Source: Oreocharis arfaki
Taxonomy: Eukaryota > Chordata > Aves > Passeriformes > Paramythiidae
Assembly: GCA_013398015.1 (NCBI GenBank)
Contig: VZRR01012752.1
Coordinates: forward strand, 558,001-622,000
Direction of reading: 5' to 3'
Length of the DNA: 64,000 nucleotides
Made by a program: the position numbers and the translations under genes. Numbering within the stretch: the stretch's first letter is position 1; each line of letters starts with the position of its first letter. The notes beneath the pieces are model-generated. The model ran no database searches and had not been told where the DNA came from. It saw nothing but the letters and a program-made list of their open reading frames with translations. Below, piece by piece: positions 1 through 12,410 of the stretch.

Positions 1-1627
1 CAACACCTGCAACAGAATGAGCTAAAACCTTCTCAAAAGGGTTGGACAAGACACTTCATACAGACGGCGGAAAAATGAATCAGGCTTTTGCTGATTCTGA
101 GGAAGTGATTAAGATTATGAAGATGGAAAGCAATCTGTATGAAAGAAGTTCCAACAGAATTGTTTGTGATCGTAAGTGAGGAGAAAGAAACCCCCAAATA
201 GCAATTTTCCAAAAGCCCAAGAAAATGGTGAGAGCTCCTGAGATGGTGTTCCAAAGGACAACATGGTTCAGGTGAGCAAGGAGATTTTGAAGGGAAGTGT
301 CACGTGAAACGGGGGAGTTTCCTTGAACTCTTTATATTTGATATTTGATCAATCTATCAGTGCACCCAGGGAAGTCAAGACCCTTACACCCAACCAGTGC
401 CCTGTTATGGCAACCCCACTGAACAGCCCAGTGTATCCGAGGGTGGTTTGACTTAACCTCTTCAGGGTCACACTCCAACAGCATCCCCACTCTTTGCTGA
501 TGTATTGCCAGTTTTTTCAAGTTTGGTGACAGTCTATTAAAAGAGTCCTAAGCTTGCACAGAAGCCTGTTGTGAGAAAATCAAGAAACAATGAAGCACAT
601 AATGAAATATAAAAAGAATTGTATAAAATTAGAATGTGCACAAAAATACATTAGGAAAGGCATAGGTGTCTTGGTAAGGAAGACAAACAAGAGACAGAAA
701 AAAAAAGTGTAATAGATAAGAAAGCAAGATACCTGAGCAAAGCATGGATGAGTTGTAATTTTGTGTGACTTGGAAAAACAACCAGAAGACGTGAACACAT
801 CTTTGAAGAGAAAATGCTGATGGGTTATTCCATCTGTTGTGTTCCTTATGGTCAGGATGAGCTCTACCTACTTACTTCACAGAAAATCTGATTCAGAAGA
901 ATTATTACTAAAATTAGTAAGAAATCTTTCTGACTTGAGGCTAGCTAAAGCACTTAAACTGCATTACAAGGTCAGCAAATTCAAATAAAACCGGATTTTC
1001 AAGAACTAATTAAGCTAATGTTTTGAAGGACATCATGTGTAGTATATACTTAATTCTCTCTTACAATATAAGATGAATTGCAGCACCTCTTGCAGATCTC
1101 CCATGTCCTCCATTTTTATTGCTCCATATGTATTGAGCTTCAATGTCAAACTGTTTCTCACAGCTACAAAATAATGACCTAAATGTCAAATTACTTACGT
1201 TGATTCATGCTAATGTAATCAGCAAGGTAACTGGTGTTGCTCCTGATAAGACATAGCACAGGCAGGAAAAAGAACATAATTTTGGCTTGGGTTTGATACT
1301 AATTAGATGCAAAATATATACACTTCTCAGTATTATGATTATTTATTCTGTCTGTCTCCTACTAGGTAAACATCCATCTTGGAGATTTGAGGAACACCTG
1401 TATTCCATATTCACAGTACTCAGAATGAAATGAGGATCACACCTAGTTACATAATAGGAAATAAAATAACCATTGCAGTGATTTAGGATTTGTTCTTTCA
1501 TTAGTCTTTTCCTCCCCTGCTATTTTCTCAACAGCTGAGGGGAACACTGGAGCAGGGAAGAATTTGACACTTCAGCCTTTCACAGACCAGACAAAATCAA
1601 GACTGAATGACAGAGAAGTCCTGAGTG

Positions 1628-1675
1628 ATTTTTTGGGGTTTTTTTGGCTTTTTGGGGTTTTTTTAATGATTTTTA
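1628..1675. repeat. T/G-rich low-complexity tract
   Basis: Runs of T are interrupted by GGGG and GG, with the unit TTTTTGGGGTTTTTTT occurring twice. This is simple low-complexity sequence with no coding content. Confidence 0.6.
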
Positions 1676-3343
1676 GGAAATAATTAGATTTCTAAGTCAC
1701 CATTTGTGATATTGTGATATACTTTCATCACCAATTCAAATATGTTCTCTTGTCATTTGACTGCAAATTTAGAAAGAGAATATTTAATGTTATCCACCAC
1801 AGTCAGTAAGATGAAGTCATAATAATTATTACTAGCATAGTAAGAACTTCTCTGTTAGTAAGTGACAGGATGTTAAAAGGTGTGCTTCGTTGATCTCTGT
1901 TAAAGTGCATTGACTTGCCAATAGTGACTGAGAGACTTCAGGATTTTGGTTGTTTTGTTGGGTTTTTTTTTTCTGTGTTTAATTGAAAAAGCAGTTTTGA
2001 TAAGTTATTGAAACTCTTTTGTTCCTTTTGTCTGTACTCATGCTGGCTTCTAACTATAACCTTCCAACGTGATTTAAATGATCCACAAAACATGACACCT
2101 GCTGATACCAGGGGAGGATATGCCGGGGAGGCATTGTGGTTTCTGCTAGAAACCTTACAAAGCTCTGTAGTTCTACATGGGAACATAAAATATTACCCTA
2201 TGTTTTCCTTTGAGTGTTAAGAGTTTTATGAAGCCAAAACTCTCAGAGTGAGTCTGAGGAACAAAAGAAAATTCTTACATGAAGTTTCAGAAGCCACTTG
2301 ATGACTGTCACATAACTCTGTTAATGACTACTGAAGTTTTCAAAACCTTGGATGGGAACCAATTTCTGCCAGTTCACATGTATTTTCCACTGGTTTTGTT
2401 AGTGCTGGAAAGAGTAGCATGGAATTCCAGTTATTCTAGTATTTTGAGGCTGCATGTGTGATCTGTCTTTTCTCCCATGGATATGGTCCTGCTTTTCCTT
2501 CAGAAACTCAGAGGAGCAAATTTGGAGATAAGTTTGTTACAAGGGAATCCATTGGCTTCTGTGTCTTCCATCACCAGCAAAGAACCTATTTTGTGAAAAT
2601 TTGAATACCCTAATTTCTGAATTATTTTTGAATTCGCTTTATCTTTGGGACTGTGTAACACTACCGCAATTCGGGAGAACTTTACAGTGGGGTGAATAAA
2701 GCTGTCTTTGCCTCCACCATTCTCTTGGATGAGGAACACCCTCAGTGGTTCCTGGATCACTGCAATTTATTTTTGGATGACTCGTAACTACCTTCACAAG
2801 AAGAGATTTAGGTTTTTCTACCATGGCTGTACAATTTTTTCATCTTGCAACAGGCCCCTCCACAGCTCATTGAATGCTTTGGAGTATCAGAGATAGGAAA
2901 AGGACCCTGACATCATGCAAATGTGAAGATCGATTCCTGCTGATTTATGGAGAGAAAGCACTATTGTTTGAAAAACAACCAGATGCAGGATGCACTGTTA
3001 TAAAAACTCCAATCAGTGGAATTGTTCATAGCAGTGGGATGATAGACCTGATTATAGGTGGGAAATTCTGTTGGATAATTGCATTTTGCATACCACAAAT
3101 ATCTTTGAGGTTCAGTTGACTGTGAGATTCTTCTTGCCTTACTCAGTAACATATTACTGTTACGTTCTGTTTAATGACTGCTCCTAGCTCCTGTTTTTAA
3201 TACAGACATCTCTATTTTATTGGTAAGGAATGTGTTTTTCTCAGTGAATTCTTGTCCAGAAGCATGAATTCCATTAACATGTGAAAGCAACAAATTTTTA
3301 ATGAAAGATAGAACAGAGTATCGTGTTGTTTTGTTTTGCTTCT

Positions 3344-3353
3344 CCCCCCCCCC
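3344..3353 (+). repeat. C10 homopolymer
   Basis: Ten consecutive cytosines lie in a pyrimidine-rich context. The frames running through it are not credible genes. Its length is a likely source of sequencing or indel uncertainty. Confidence 0.8.
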
Positions 3354-6300
3354 ACCCTTATTAATGAAGTATTTCTTATTCTTCAACTAACACTGTTATA
3401 TTTTGTTCCGGAATTTTTCGCCAGATATGAAATAAAAATAATAAAAAACCCTCCAGTGTTCAGTAATGTCTCTACTTTAAATAAACAGAGAGGTGATAAG
3501 CAAATGCTTTCAAAAGGAAAGATGAAAATCATGCTCAAGAAATGAAAGTGTTTTCCTTAATTCATTATTTCCATATTTCTTTTAGACTAAACGGGCAGAA
3601 GGCCAAAAATACAGCTACGGTCATCAATGTGTTAAGAAGGTCTTTAATTTTAGGGTTTTTTTTCTTCAAAGAGGTCCTGAACCAGACATTAGTTTCTGTA
3701 GAGGTCCTCTCCCTCGGCAATAGCAAAACATGTAGCCCCAATATTTTGAAAGACACAATGCATTTCCAGAAATCTTTAGTAAAATGCCCATGGAGACTGT
3801 GTAAATACGATCTCCACCAGCAGTCTTCAGGGCTATCGTTCATTGCAGCACCCAGCCTGCACCAGAAGGAAAAGCACTGTGTTTCACCAGTCAGCAGCCT
3901 AGAAACAGAGTTAACATATTGGTGTAACTCATGCCTGGGTCAATTGTAAAAATACATCCATTAGGAAACAACCTAATCCACAAAGGGGAGGCCAGTCCCA
4001 TGAGGGCAGGCCAGTGCCATGGGTTTAATATTGCACAAGTGACTGTCAGAGAATGCTAAACTCTGGGCATATGTTAGCTAGAGAGAAACCATGTTCATGG
4101 TGATGTCCCCTTCAGGTTTGGTTGATCGCCTTCAAAATTTTCATTCTAAATGTGTATAGTGTAATTTGTGATGCTGTCTCACACCTGCACAAAGGCTTAA
4201 GTTCATGGGTGATGACCATTTGTATGTAAAAATATTTGAACAAAAGGATTCCTTTCTGTGAATGAGTTTCTTAAAGAACAACACCCACATCTTATCTCGG
4301 CCCCTGTAGCTGACAATCTTCCACACACGGGAGACAAGGCCTCCCTTATTACTGCTACCAGCTCTCCAAATTTTCATCTCTACAAAGTTTAGAAAAGACA
4401 GGTGTCAGAAGGAAATAGAACTCAACTCTACAGTTCTAAAAAACTACAAATTATTTCACTTCAAAAAATTGACTAGGAAACAAAATAAATTTTATTCCTG
4501 AGAGTGTCTCAGCTATAACATTTAGAGTCTTTCTCACAGTGCCAATTACCGTTTCATCCTCGAGCAAGCTGCCTACCTGTCCATTTGAGAGAGAATTTAT
4601 TTCTATTTCACTAGAAATCTTCATCTTTTAAGAAATACCTTTTAAAAGTTTCATTGTTTTGGTATGTAGCCCTGTTTAATCAAACGTTGACCAGAAACCG
4701 CAAAGTTTTTATCCATACTTGGTTTTGTATGGTATCACTGGTTGTTTCTTCTCTCTTTCTCAATATGTTATTTGCTGTAATTTTCTCTGTTTCCCTGAAA
4801 CAGCCTTGGGGCTGATATTGTCTGCCAGACAACCCTGTTGTGTTCCATACAATTTGCCTGGGGCTAGATAATGACACTTATTCTTTCCAAGTTTCTGTCA
4901 TAATGTTTGTTCTCTGATTGTGCTGAGCTAAATAAATTATTAAGACCTACTGGATTATGTTCTCTACCACATTCGAGCGAAAGGCCTCCCTTACCTCTAT
5001 GTAGAGCAAATAATAGTATTTGTAGTAAGGAGATATTCCATCAACCTTCTCACTGTCCTCAGTAAGGCTCTTATTTCACCCAGTTGCTGATAGGCTGAGT
5101 GCTGCACAGTCTTCCCGGTTTATTTTATCCTCCTGTCTTCCCCTGGTATTTTTAAACTGGCATTAATCCCCAAATTCACAGATGATGAGACCAGAGGTCT
5201 GCAGGAGTGCACAGGGCAGCTGCAGTGGCCCTAGGCCTCTCTTACAAAGCTATAATGAATATGATAGCTAGCTTTATAAATAATTAATAATTTAACACAA
5301 TTCTGTGTAAATACTTAAAATCAACACTTAAAAATTTATGGACATGACACATAAAGTCTGATCTGAATTACTTTAGTCTTAAAATAATTAAAAAATAAAT
5401 CAAAGATTTTACATGTATAAAATTTGAACATTAAGCTACACAAAGTAAGATATAAAAGAACAGTTAATCATAGACCAAAATGTGCTTTAAAATGTTTGTA
5501 GTTACTTTCATGTGGATAAAGATTACTTATGCAAAAATAGATCTGTACAAATAGCTTGCAGTGGATATTGTTGACTCCAATATGAAATAAATAAAGTTTA
5601 CTGTTGGCTCTCTAAAGTATTATAACAACTATTTTCAGGAAAATGAGGCATTTCCACGACTTTATGTTTGAGCATATTTGTCAAGTGACTAGTAGAATTA
5701 TCCTCCCAGAAATAAAATTTAAAAAAAACCTGTTAAGAAATAAACAACCGATATAGTTGTTCTGAATTTCAATAAATGAGCACAATGGACAACTAAAATA
5801 TACTCTGAATCAAGAAATTTCAGCAATAATCAAGCCCAAAAAAGAACAAGAGCAAATGATTGTGCGGAAATGAATATCAGTAAATATACACTGCAGAGCA
5901 CATAAACATTGTTATTATAGCCAAACTATGCTCATTCACACAAAGAAAATTCATTTATTCATCTCATATTGATGTAATAGATCAACATATATATAGCCTT
6001 CTTACAATAGGCACTTCCCTGTGAAGAATACAAAATAAAATGTGCAAGTGAGAGGGTCAGTGAACACTCAGTGGCATTTGGTGCTGTTTGTTTCACATCT
6101 AACTAGGGATGTCTGGAAAAAAAAGCCCTAAACTGTGTGAACAGTTGATGTTCAATGTTCAAGCTCATTCCTCAACTTTCTTAATTTAGTGTATTTTTCA
6201 CCATGGTTATATGGTTTTAAAAACAATAGAAGGAAAAGACATAGCAGCTTTTACACAGCAGCTGTGAAGCTCCGGCTACTTTTGCACAGTCAAAAATTTT

Positions 6301-6812
6301 AGCACTTCGTTGCACACCTGGGTCTTTCCCCACGTATTTTACATATGCCATTAACAGTATTTTATGTTGGTGTTTCTTTTCTGCATGTTCCTCCCACAAC
6401 AAAACTCAGCATGGCAGGGCAGGTGCGGTGACACCTGTCCTGGCTCCCTCAGCCCCTCACTGACACTGTCCCACCAGGGTCTGGGAGATTGGTCTCCAAG
6501 CACCCACTCACACCTTCATGTCATGCCCCTGGGTATTCATCTTACACCTCTGTCTCTCACCGTAAAAAAATAATACTGTGGCACAGTCCTCAGAACATTT
6601 TGGATGCTTTGTGTGGAAGATGGAGGGGGAGGATGACAAATAAGAAAAAAACGTATCCAAAACCTCAGAACTAAACCAAATCTCAAACAAGTAAAAACCC
6701 AATCCCCGTAGTTTAGCTTCACCAGTATTTGCACAGATTCCGTGATTGTGTCCTCTGTTTAAAAATGCAGATGCACTCTGTTTATCCTTAATGACGTAAG
6801 ATGAAACCTTAC

Positions 6813-6960
6813 CAAACTCCATTGTAAAGACAAGGCTATTTGTGAGCAAGACCATTAAAAATAGTTTGATGTCACCCATGTCTTCAAGCAGATTGGGTAC
6901 TGGTCTGGGAAACACATTTGCTACTGTCTCGGTCTTTCTAAATCATAGGCTTGAGGTTCC
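6813..6960 (-). other. Candidate exon encoding a signal-peptide-like N-terminus
   Basis: On the minus strand a pyrimidine-rich tract ending in TTCATTAG precedes position 6,960, which makes a good splice acceptor. A TTTG|GTAAGG donor follows position 6,813. Between them, an ATG at 6,879 opens 22 codons plus one base (phase 1) reading MGDIKLFLMVLLTNSLVF and on. That is a basic residue, then a hydrophobic core, then a polar stretch, as in a secretory signal peptide. A phase-1 intron straight after the signal peptide is common in genes for secreted proteins. I do not recognise the protein and found no matching downstream exon. Both splice sites may be chance, and the frame also runs on through the donor. 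Confidence 0.2.
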
Positions 6961-7929
6961 CTAATGAACATTAATGAGAAAAAGAGAGAAAGTAGAAAAA
7001 CAAGCATATTCATTAAAGCTTTAACTGAAATGTTTCATATGAGACATGAAGACATTAGAGAAAATGCTACAATTGAAACACTGTCTCATTATTATGTTGA
7101 GTCATTTATCACAGGAAGGAAGACTATGTATTTTTTCTTCAGATTCTGTCATTTTCTGAGATGGATTTATATTTTATTAGCCACATGATTTTACAAGCTA
7201 TAGACAGAAAATTGCCAATCATGTCCTGCTATACAGAACATTTATTTCTCAGATGAAGCTGACAAGGTGCAGCAGATGGAGACTGAGACCACTTTTTGCT
7301 GAGAAATAAAAAAATGTTAAAATCCATGCACAATATAGGGTTACCTTTCTACGGGAGGCAATTCTGCATTAAGCTGACTTCTTCCAAACCTTCATGTGAG
7401 CTTCCGTAGCTCTGAAAAACATTTCTGAAAATATAACTGAAAAAAATACTTCAAAGCAACATGTCAAACAAAGCAAAATTAAAGAGCATTTTTAGAACAT
7501 ACCTAGGAAGGTCAGCTGAGTTTGACTTTCAGAATTACTGGTTCTGCTTCTGCTGAAAAATTTCCTCATCTAAACAGCTTTTAAACTTCTAGTACAAGTC
7601 AGATAAATTCTGAGAGAGGCTATGACTGCTAAGAAAAAATGAATAATTCCTTAAAATAATAGTTCTCCATATAATGTTTAAATCCAGAATTTAAAATCCA
7701 GGGAAGTTCAGGCATGTGCACATCATTTAGTGCTCCTAACAGGGTTATTAATAAAACATTTTGGGCTTCTAAAATAGTTTCTTTCTATCTTCTTTTGATA
7801 GAAAAACAACTACAGTATGGCATACACTGCCCACAGAGCATGAAGGTTTTTTTTAGAATTAGGAGAGAGAAAAAGAGGGAAATTTGGATGAATTCTATAC
7901 ATAGAAGATATTTTCTCTGCTATAGTTGG

Positions 7930-8190
7930 TGGGAGGGTGTATCTTGGATGGTGGTCTGTGTGGGAGCCCATGCTGAGCAGGCAGCTGAGAGCTGTCTGGG
8001 AATGCTGGAGACGTAGGGATCAACTCAAGCAGCAGGTCCCTGTGCCCTGCCTGCCCTCAGGGCCCCTGAAGTGACAGGCACCTGCTGCCAGCTAAGCTGG
8101 GGATTGTGGATGCAGGACCCTATCCTGCTGAGCTGGGATGGCCTCTGTGGGCATGTGCTGCCGTACAGAAATCCTAAGGGGTCTGGAAAA
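7930..8190. other. GC-richer patch in AT-rich DNA
   Basis: Local GC content rises in runs such as those around CCCTGCCTGCCCTCAGGGCC, but CpG dinucleotides stay rare. This is therefore not a CpG island. No gene or recognised repeat was identified. It may be an old degraded transposable element. Confidence 0.4.
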
Positions 8191-11100
8191 TATTTCAGAC
8201 TCATTCAGCTGTTTGACTGTCACTTCCTGGTGCTTGGATGATAACTGGCAATGTTTTAGCATGCTTCAGGGGAGCAGAGCTATGGCTGTATCTGCCATTA
8301 AGCTGATGTAAAGTCTGTCTGAACGTGAGATAAAAATGAGACAAAGGAGAATTCTCTTGAATATCTCAAACTGCCTGGGTATCAATGAAAGAGACATTTG
8401 TTACCCAAAAACCCCCCACCTTTAGGAAGATACAAGTCAATTATTTAACTGGCATATATTAATGGAAGTGTACAACTTGAACAGATAAAAACGACGAATA
8501 TTTATTTGTATAGAAGTGGTCAGTAATATGGATAAATGGCTCACGGTATTTGTCCTGGGCATTTTAGAGAAAATTAAAGTGAGCAGAAATATGAAAGTAG
8601 TCTTTACGCACATGAGGGAAGCAAAAATGAATTGAATAAGGTCTTTCTGCTGGATATAGATGATGTGGTTTATTTATTGAACAGATATAATCTATATGTC
8701 CCTTTTGGGATTAGGTAAGGTGTTCCATTCACCTAAACAAGGCAATGGTTGGGTTTGGGTGAGACATTATGGTACTGAGCCCCTTGTAGCCCTTACTTCC
8801 ACTCCTAACCTCCCCTCAGGTTTTTGTCACCCAAATGAGCTCTCCTTCCTCTCTTTATCCTTAGAGTCATGAGTTCCCCAAAAAATAATTTACTTTACAG
8901 GCGAATTAAGTTTATACAATAGCTTGTGGGATTACAAGAGGACTAATTAGGCTAGACTTGAGAAGCTTTCAACCAACACTGGGAGTTGAGTATTAAACTG
9001 ATGTAGGTGGCGTGGCTCTGGTACTTTCAACTCAGAAACAGTGTAGAGCTGCATAAGCGTGGTTCAGTGATAGCCAGTTCTGCTTTAGGGTGCTTAAAGT
9101 TCCCAGACACAGCTCTTCTCTCAGCTCCAGGAATCTCCTCTCCAGTGAAGCACTGCAGTCACCAGCCCTGACGTGCTTCAGGACTTTCAGAGGTCCTAAC
9201 ACAGAGTCCAAGACTAAGTATCCTGCCATTTTTAGAGTCTGTTAGCATAATTTTCCAGTAGCTGTGTTTCTCTTTTTAAAACTCTGCCTGATGAAGCTGG
9301 AAACAAAACCGGGCGCATCGCTCAGCTCCTCCAGCATCTCTGTGCTGCTCAGGGCTGTCGCACACCTCCTGGCTACAGCAGCCCTTGCTCACAGCAGAAA
9401 AAACAGAAATGAAGCCAGTGGTGTCTGCCACATCAGGAGAGTAATTAAGGACATTTCTTCATCATTAATGTGGTCTTGTTTCCCATCTAATACCACAGAT
9501 CAAAATCAGCACTATCTGGCACCAGCACTGTCTTTTCATGGGGCACACATAGTGGGAAGTATAAGTGGACGATGTAAGGCTGTGCTCCATGAAGATAATT
9601 TCTACAGCATTCCCCTCCTGTAGGATTCCTCCAAAAGCCAAGGATAATCTAATCACATATTCTTCACTAAATCTATCTGTTTATTTAAAGATCATGGTGT
9701 TATGCCTTCCGTTTTACTCCACACAGGTTATTTCTTTTAACTAACAGTAATTTATAAATTATGCAGAAGACTACTTTTTAAAGATTTACTTCCTCTAAAT
9801 TAAATATATTAATTTCATGAGCCATCAGACCTCGGCAGTTTTTCCAGATAGAAACAAGATGTTAAAGCATCATTATAATTATTTTTTTTAAATTACATTC
9901 AAATTTACCATTTTATTGATATTGACTGGTTTGGCAACCACTGCTTAGGAGACAAAGCACGAAAAATATTCTTTATTCATATGTGAAGTAACAAAGCATA
10001 GGAGTGACAGATGAAATGTTCCTTAAATTATAAAGTGATTTAACATTAAAATTAAATGATGACAAATACAAATATTTTAGCAGAGAGAAAGATCTCTATA
10101 GACATAAAATTATTGCAGAAGTCACTTCATGGAAGAAAATGATCTAACAGGATCTGAGTGATTAGAAAATTTGATTTTTTAAAGCAATCTCATTAGTTTT
10201 GAAAAACTATTCATAAATTTTAACATGTATAATAAGCCTAAAAATTCTGGAAAATCTTGACAGTCACTTGCTCAAATAATACAATTACACAGAGAAGTAC
10301 TTCCACCTACAAAATTATCTAAGAGAGCGGAGGGAAAAAAAGATTTTTAGCAAGTCATTAAATACTACATTTTGTATTTAGGCAAAGTCATTGGGTAGCA
10401 GTAGTGGAAAGTGTATAATCTCTGTGAAAATGCCAGCATTAGATTATAATTGAAAATGAATATGTTGTCAACCAAACCCCAGAAGGCAATTATTGACAAA
10501 GTTTTTGGATTTTCATATTCATCTTTTCCCATGACTATAAGGTCTTTTCCATGAAGTCCTACTGGACAAAATTGGTGTTAGCTTTTATAAGTCATTATTG
10601 TCAACAGTGTGTGCAACAAGCACACACTATTCTATTGCACTAAACAGTCTTATATCACTAAATGCACTTATTTATTACCATTCTTTTACAGCAACAGCAT
10701 GTATAACTTCAGTAGCATCGGTAATTATCTTTAAGCTCAACTTTATATTATCTGACCAGCTGTTCCAAATACTCTCTCCTCTAGATAAACATCATGAGTA
10801 AAGTTGAATGACAATTAGAAATATATCCTCATTATCTCTCTTCTGATAATAAAAACGTATATTCCTGTTGTGTGTTTATCTGCATGATCATTTCATTTAT
10901 TGTAGTCATAGTCAAATTTTCAGAGATTTAGTGAATTTAAGAGAATGCAATAGAGTATTTGTAAAATCTAAATACTCAAGAGTGATCTGGAATGAACTGG
11001 AGTTATTGTAGAGAAATATTAAGGAACTTGTCTTGAACAAACAATTAATTTCAAAGGAATGAAACAGCTATTTCAATATTTTTCTGAGTTCTGCCTCTGA

Positions 11101-12129
11101 TATCTGAGCAACAATGATTGTGACACTTAGAAAATGAAAGAAATCAGCTTATCAAGCAAAGCTGAATTCAAAGATGCAGCTGAGATGATATAACTCAGTT
11201 TGTTTCATACACCTTTGGACATAATGTTTGTAAATTCCTCCTTCCAAACTGCAATATTGCTTAGATGTCGTTTCCCTGCAGGCCATGGCCAGTTGTGCCT
11301 CTGTGCGCTATGAAGATGAGATTCTCTGCAGATGTCGCCAGAAGGCAAAGTGTCGTGTTCGGTCTTGGTAGTGACTGAGGAGAAAATGGCATTCCTACGG
11401 CAAGATGCATCCCATCTGCGAACACATTTTGCCTAAGCATTTTGTTTACATCAATTGCAGTGTGGCAATATGTAAGAAAGTGTCTCATATAGGCACTTGT
11501 ACTCTAGTGTTAAACACCTGCTGGCGTGGATCTCACTGGAGTTCTTAGGACCCACAGAGGAGGCACCCATGGAAGCAGGATCTGAGCACTGAGTGCTGAA
11601 TTATCCTGAGATACAGAGGCTTTGGGGTCTGACTATGATAGAGCTCTACTTTCTTGATCCCCCATAGTGGTCCCACCATAGCACTGATGGAAAGGAAACT
11701 CTTTCTGTGTAGATCAATCACCCTGCCCACAGCAAGGGCAGCAGTGACCAGAGGCAGGGCATAGACAGAGCGAAGCTGTTTGCCCTCCCTCCCAAGGAGT
11801 CAGTCATCAAGTGATCAGAGGCTAAACCTCTCTGCACAAATACATACCTGCATAAAATGCCCAGAGAGATGACATGCTGTACTAAACTTCCAGCATATAA
11901 ATCAAACAGATTAATGGCTATATTATTGCGAGTGCAACGACAGAAAGAGATACTAAACTGACATAAAGTCTCGACCAGTTTCCGTCAATAAGAACTTCAT
12001 ACACAAATTTTAGGATGCATGTTTTGTAATAAGATTGCAGCTGATTTTTATTTATTGACTTAGAACTTACCATGGAATTCTATAAAGCGTGTGAGAAAAG
12101 AAATAAAAGAAAGGAAAGGGTAAATTTAA
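8191..12129. other. AT-rich non-coding stretch
   Basis: No recognisable gene, RNA gene or transposable element. It contains a perfect 8-bp hairpin at 10,607-10,627. A 65-codon minus-strand frame at 9,032-9,229 uses CTG and GAG codons heavily but has a nearby upstream stop and no known domain. Otherwise I see nothing specific. Confidence 0.55.
10607..10627. repeat. Short perfect hairpin
   Basis: The arms GTGTGTGC and GCACACAC are exact reverse complements separated by AACAA. The stem is 8 bp and does not extend. With purine/pyrimidine alternation, this is more likely a GT/CA microsatellite remnant than a functional RNA. Confidence 0.5.
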
Positions 12130-12410
12130 TTCTTTGTGTGAGCCTCTCTCACGCCTCACGTAGAAGCCTGCGAGGCTGTGCACCTTGCAGGTCTGTGCCA
12201 CGACTGCAAATTGTCTCTACAGCACCATCCAGTGGCCCTTCTTCGGCTGAAAAACACCGCAGAAAACCCGCGCCCCAAAACTCCACACCTCGGGGCTGCA
12301 GTGAACAGCAACACAGCCGTATCCTCATGGTGCTTGCTCTTCCTTCTGCCCTGCCCAGCTTCTGCCACTTCTCTTCAGCCAACAACTATGGGCACAGCAC
12401 ACTGGAATAA
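12130..12410. promoter_or_regulatory. Small CpG-containing GC-rich patch with CTCF-like motif
   Basis: Several CpG dinucleotides occur in about 280 bp, unlike the surrounding CpG-poor DNA. At 12,223-12,238 the sequence CACCATCCAGTGGCCC resembles the core of the vertebrate CTCF motif, which is also seen in some dispersed repeats. Short open frames on both strands overlap each other here and carry no recognised domain. It could be a minor regulatory element or an old repeat. Confidence 0.3.

Larger units (their letters stand above)
1..7929. other. AT-rich non-coding stretch
   Basis: No gene is recognisable here. Open frames are short, overlap on both strands and show no domain. The + strand is visibly A-rich over much of the stretch, especially around 5.2-6.0 kb. 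A C10 homopolymer lies at 3,344-3,353 and a T/G-rich simple tract at 1,628-1,675. The one sub-region that looks exon-like, 6,813-6,960 on the minus strand, is listed separately. I found no CR1 or LTR match by eye. The stretch is intergenic or deep intronic. Confidence 0.6.

Noticed and set aside
21..182. Plus-strand frame at the window start ending near a GTAAGT at 176
   Set aside because: There is no acceptor-like polypyrimidine tract upstream and no recognisable protein. The donor match alone is not enough.
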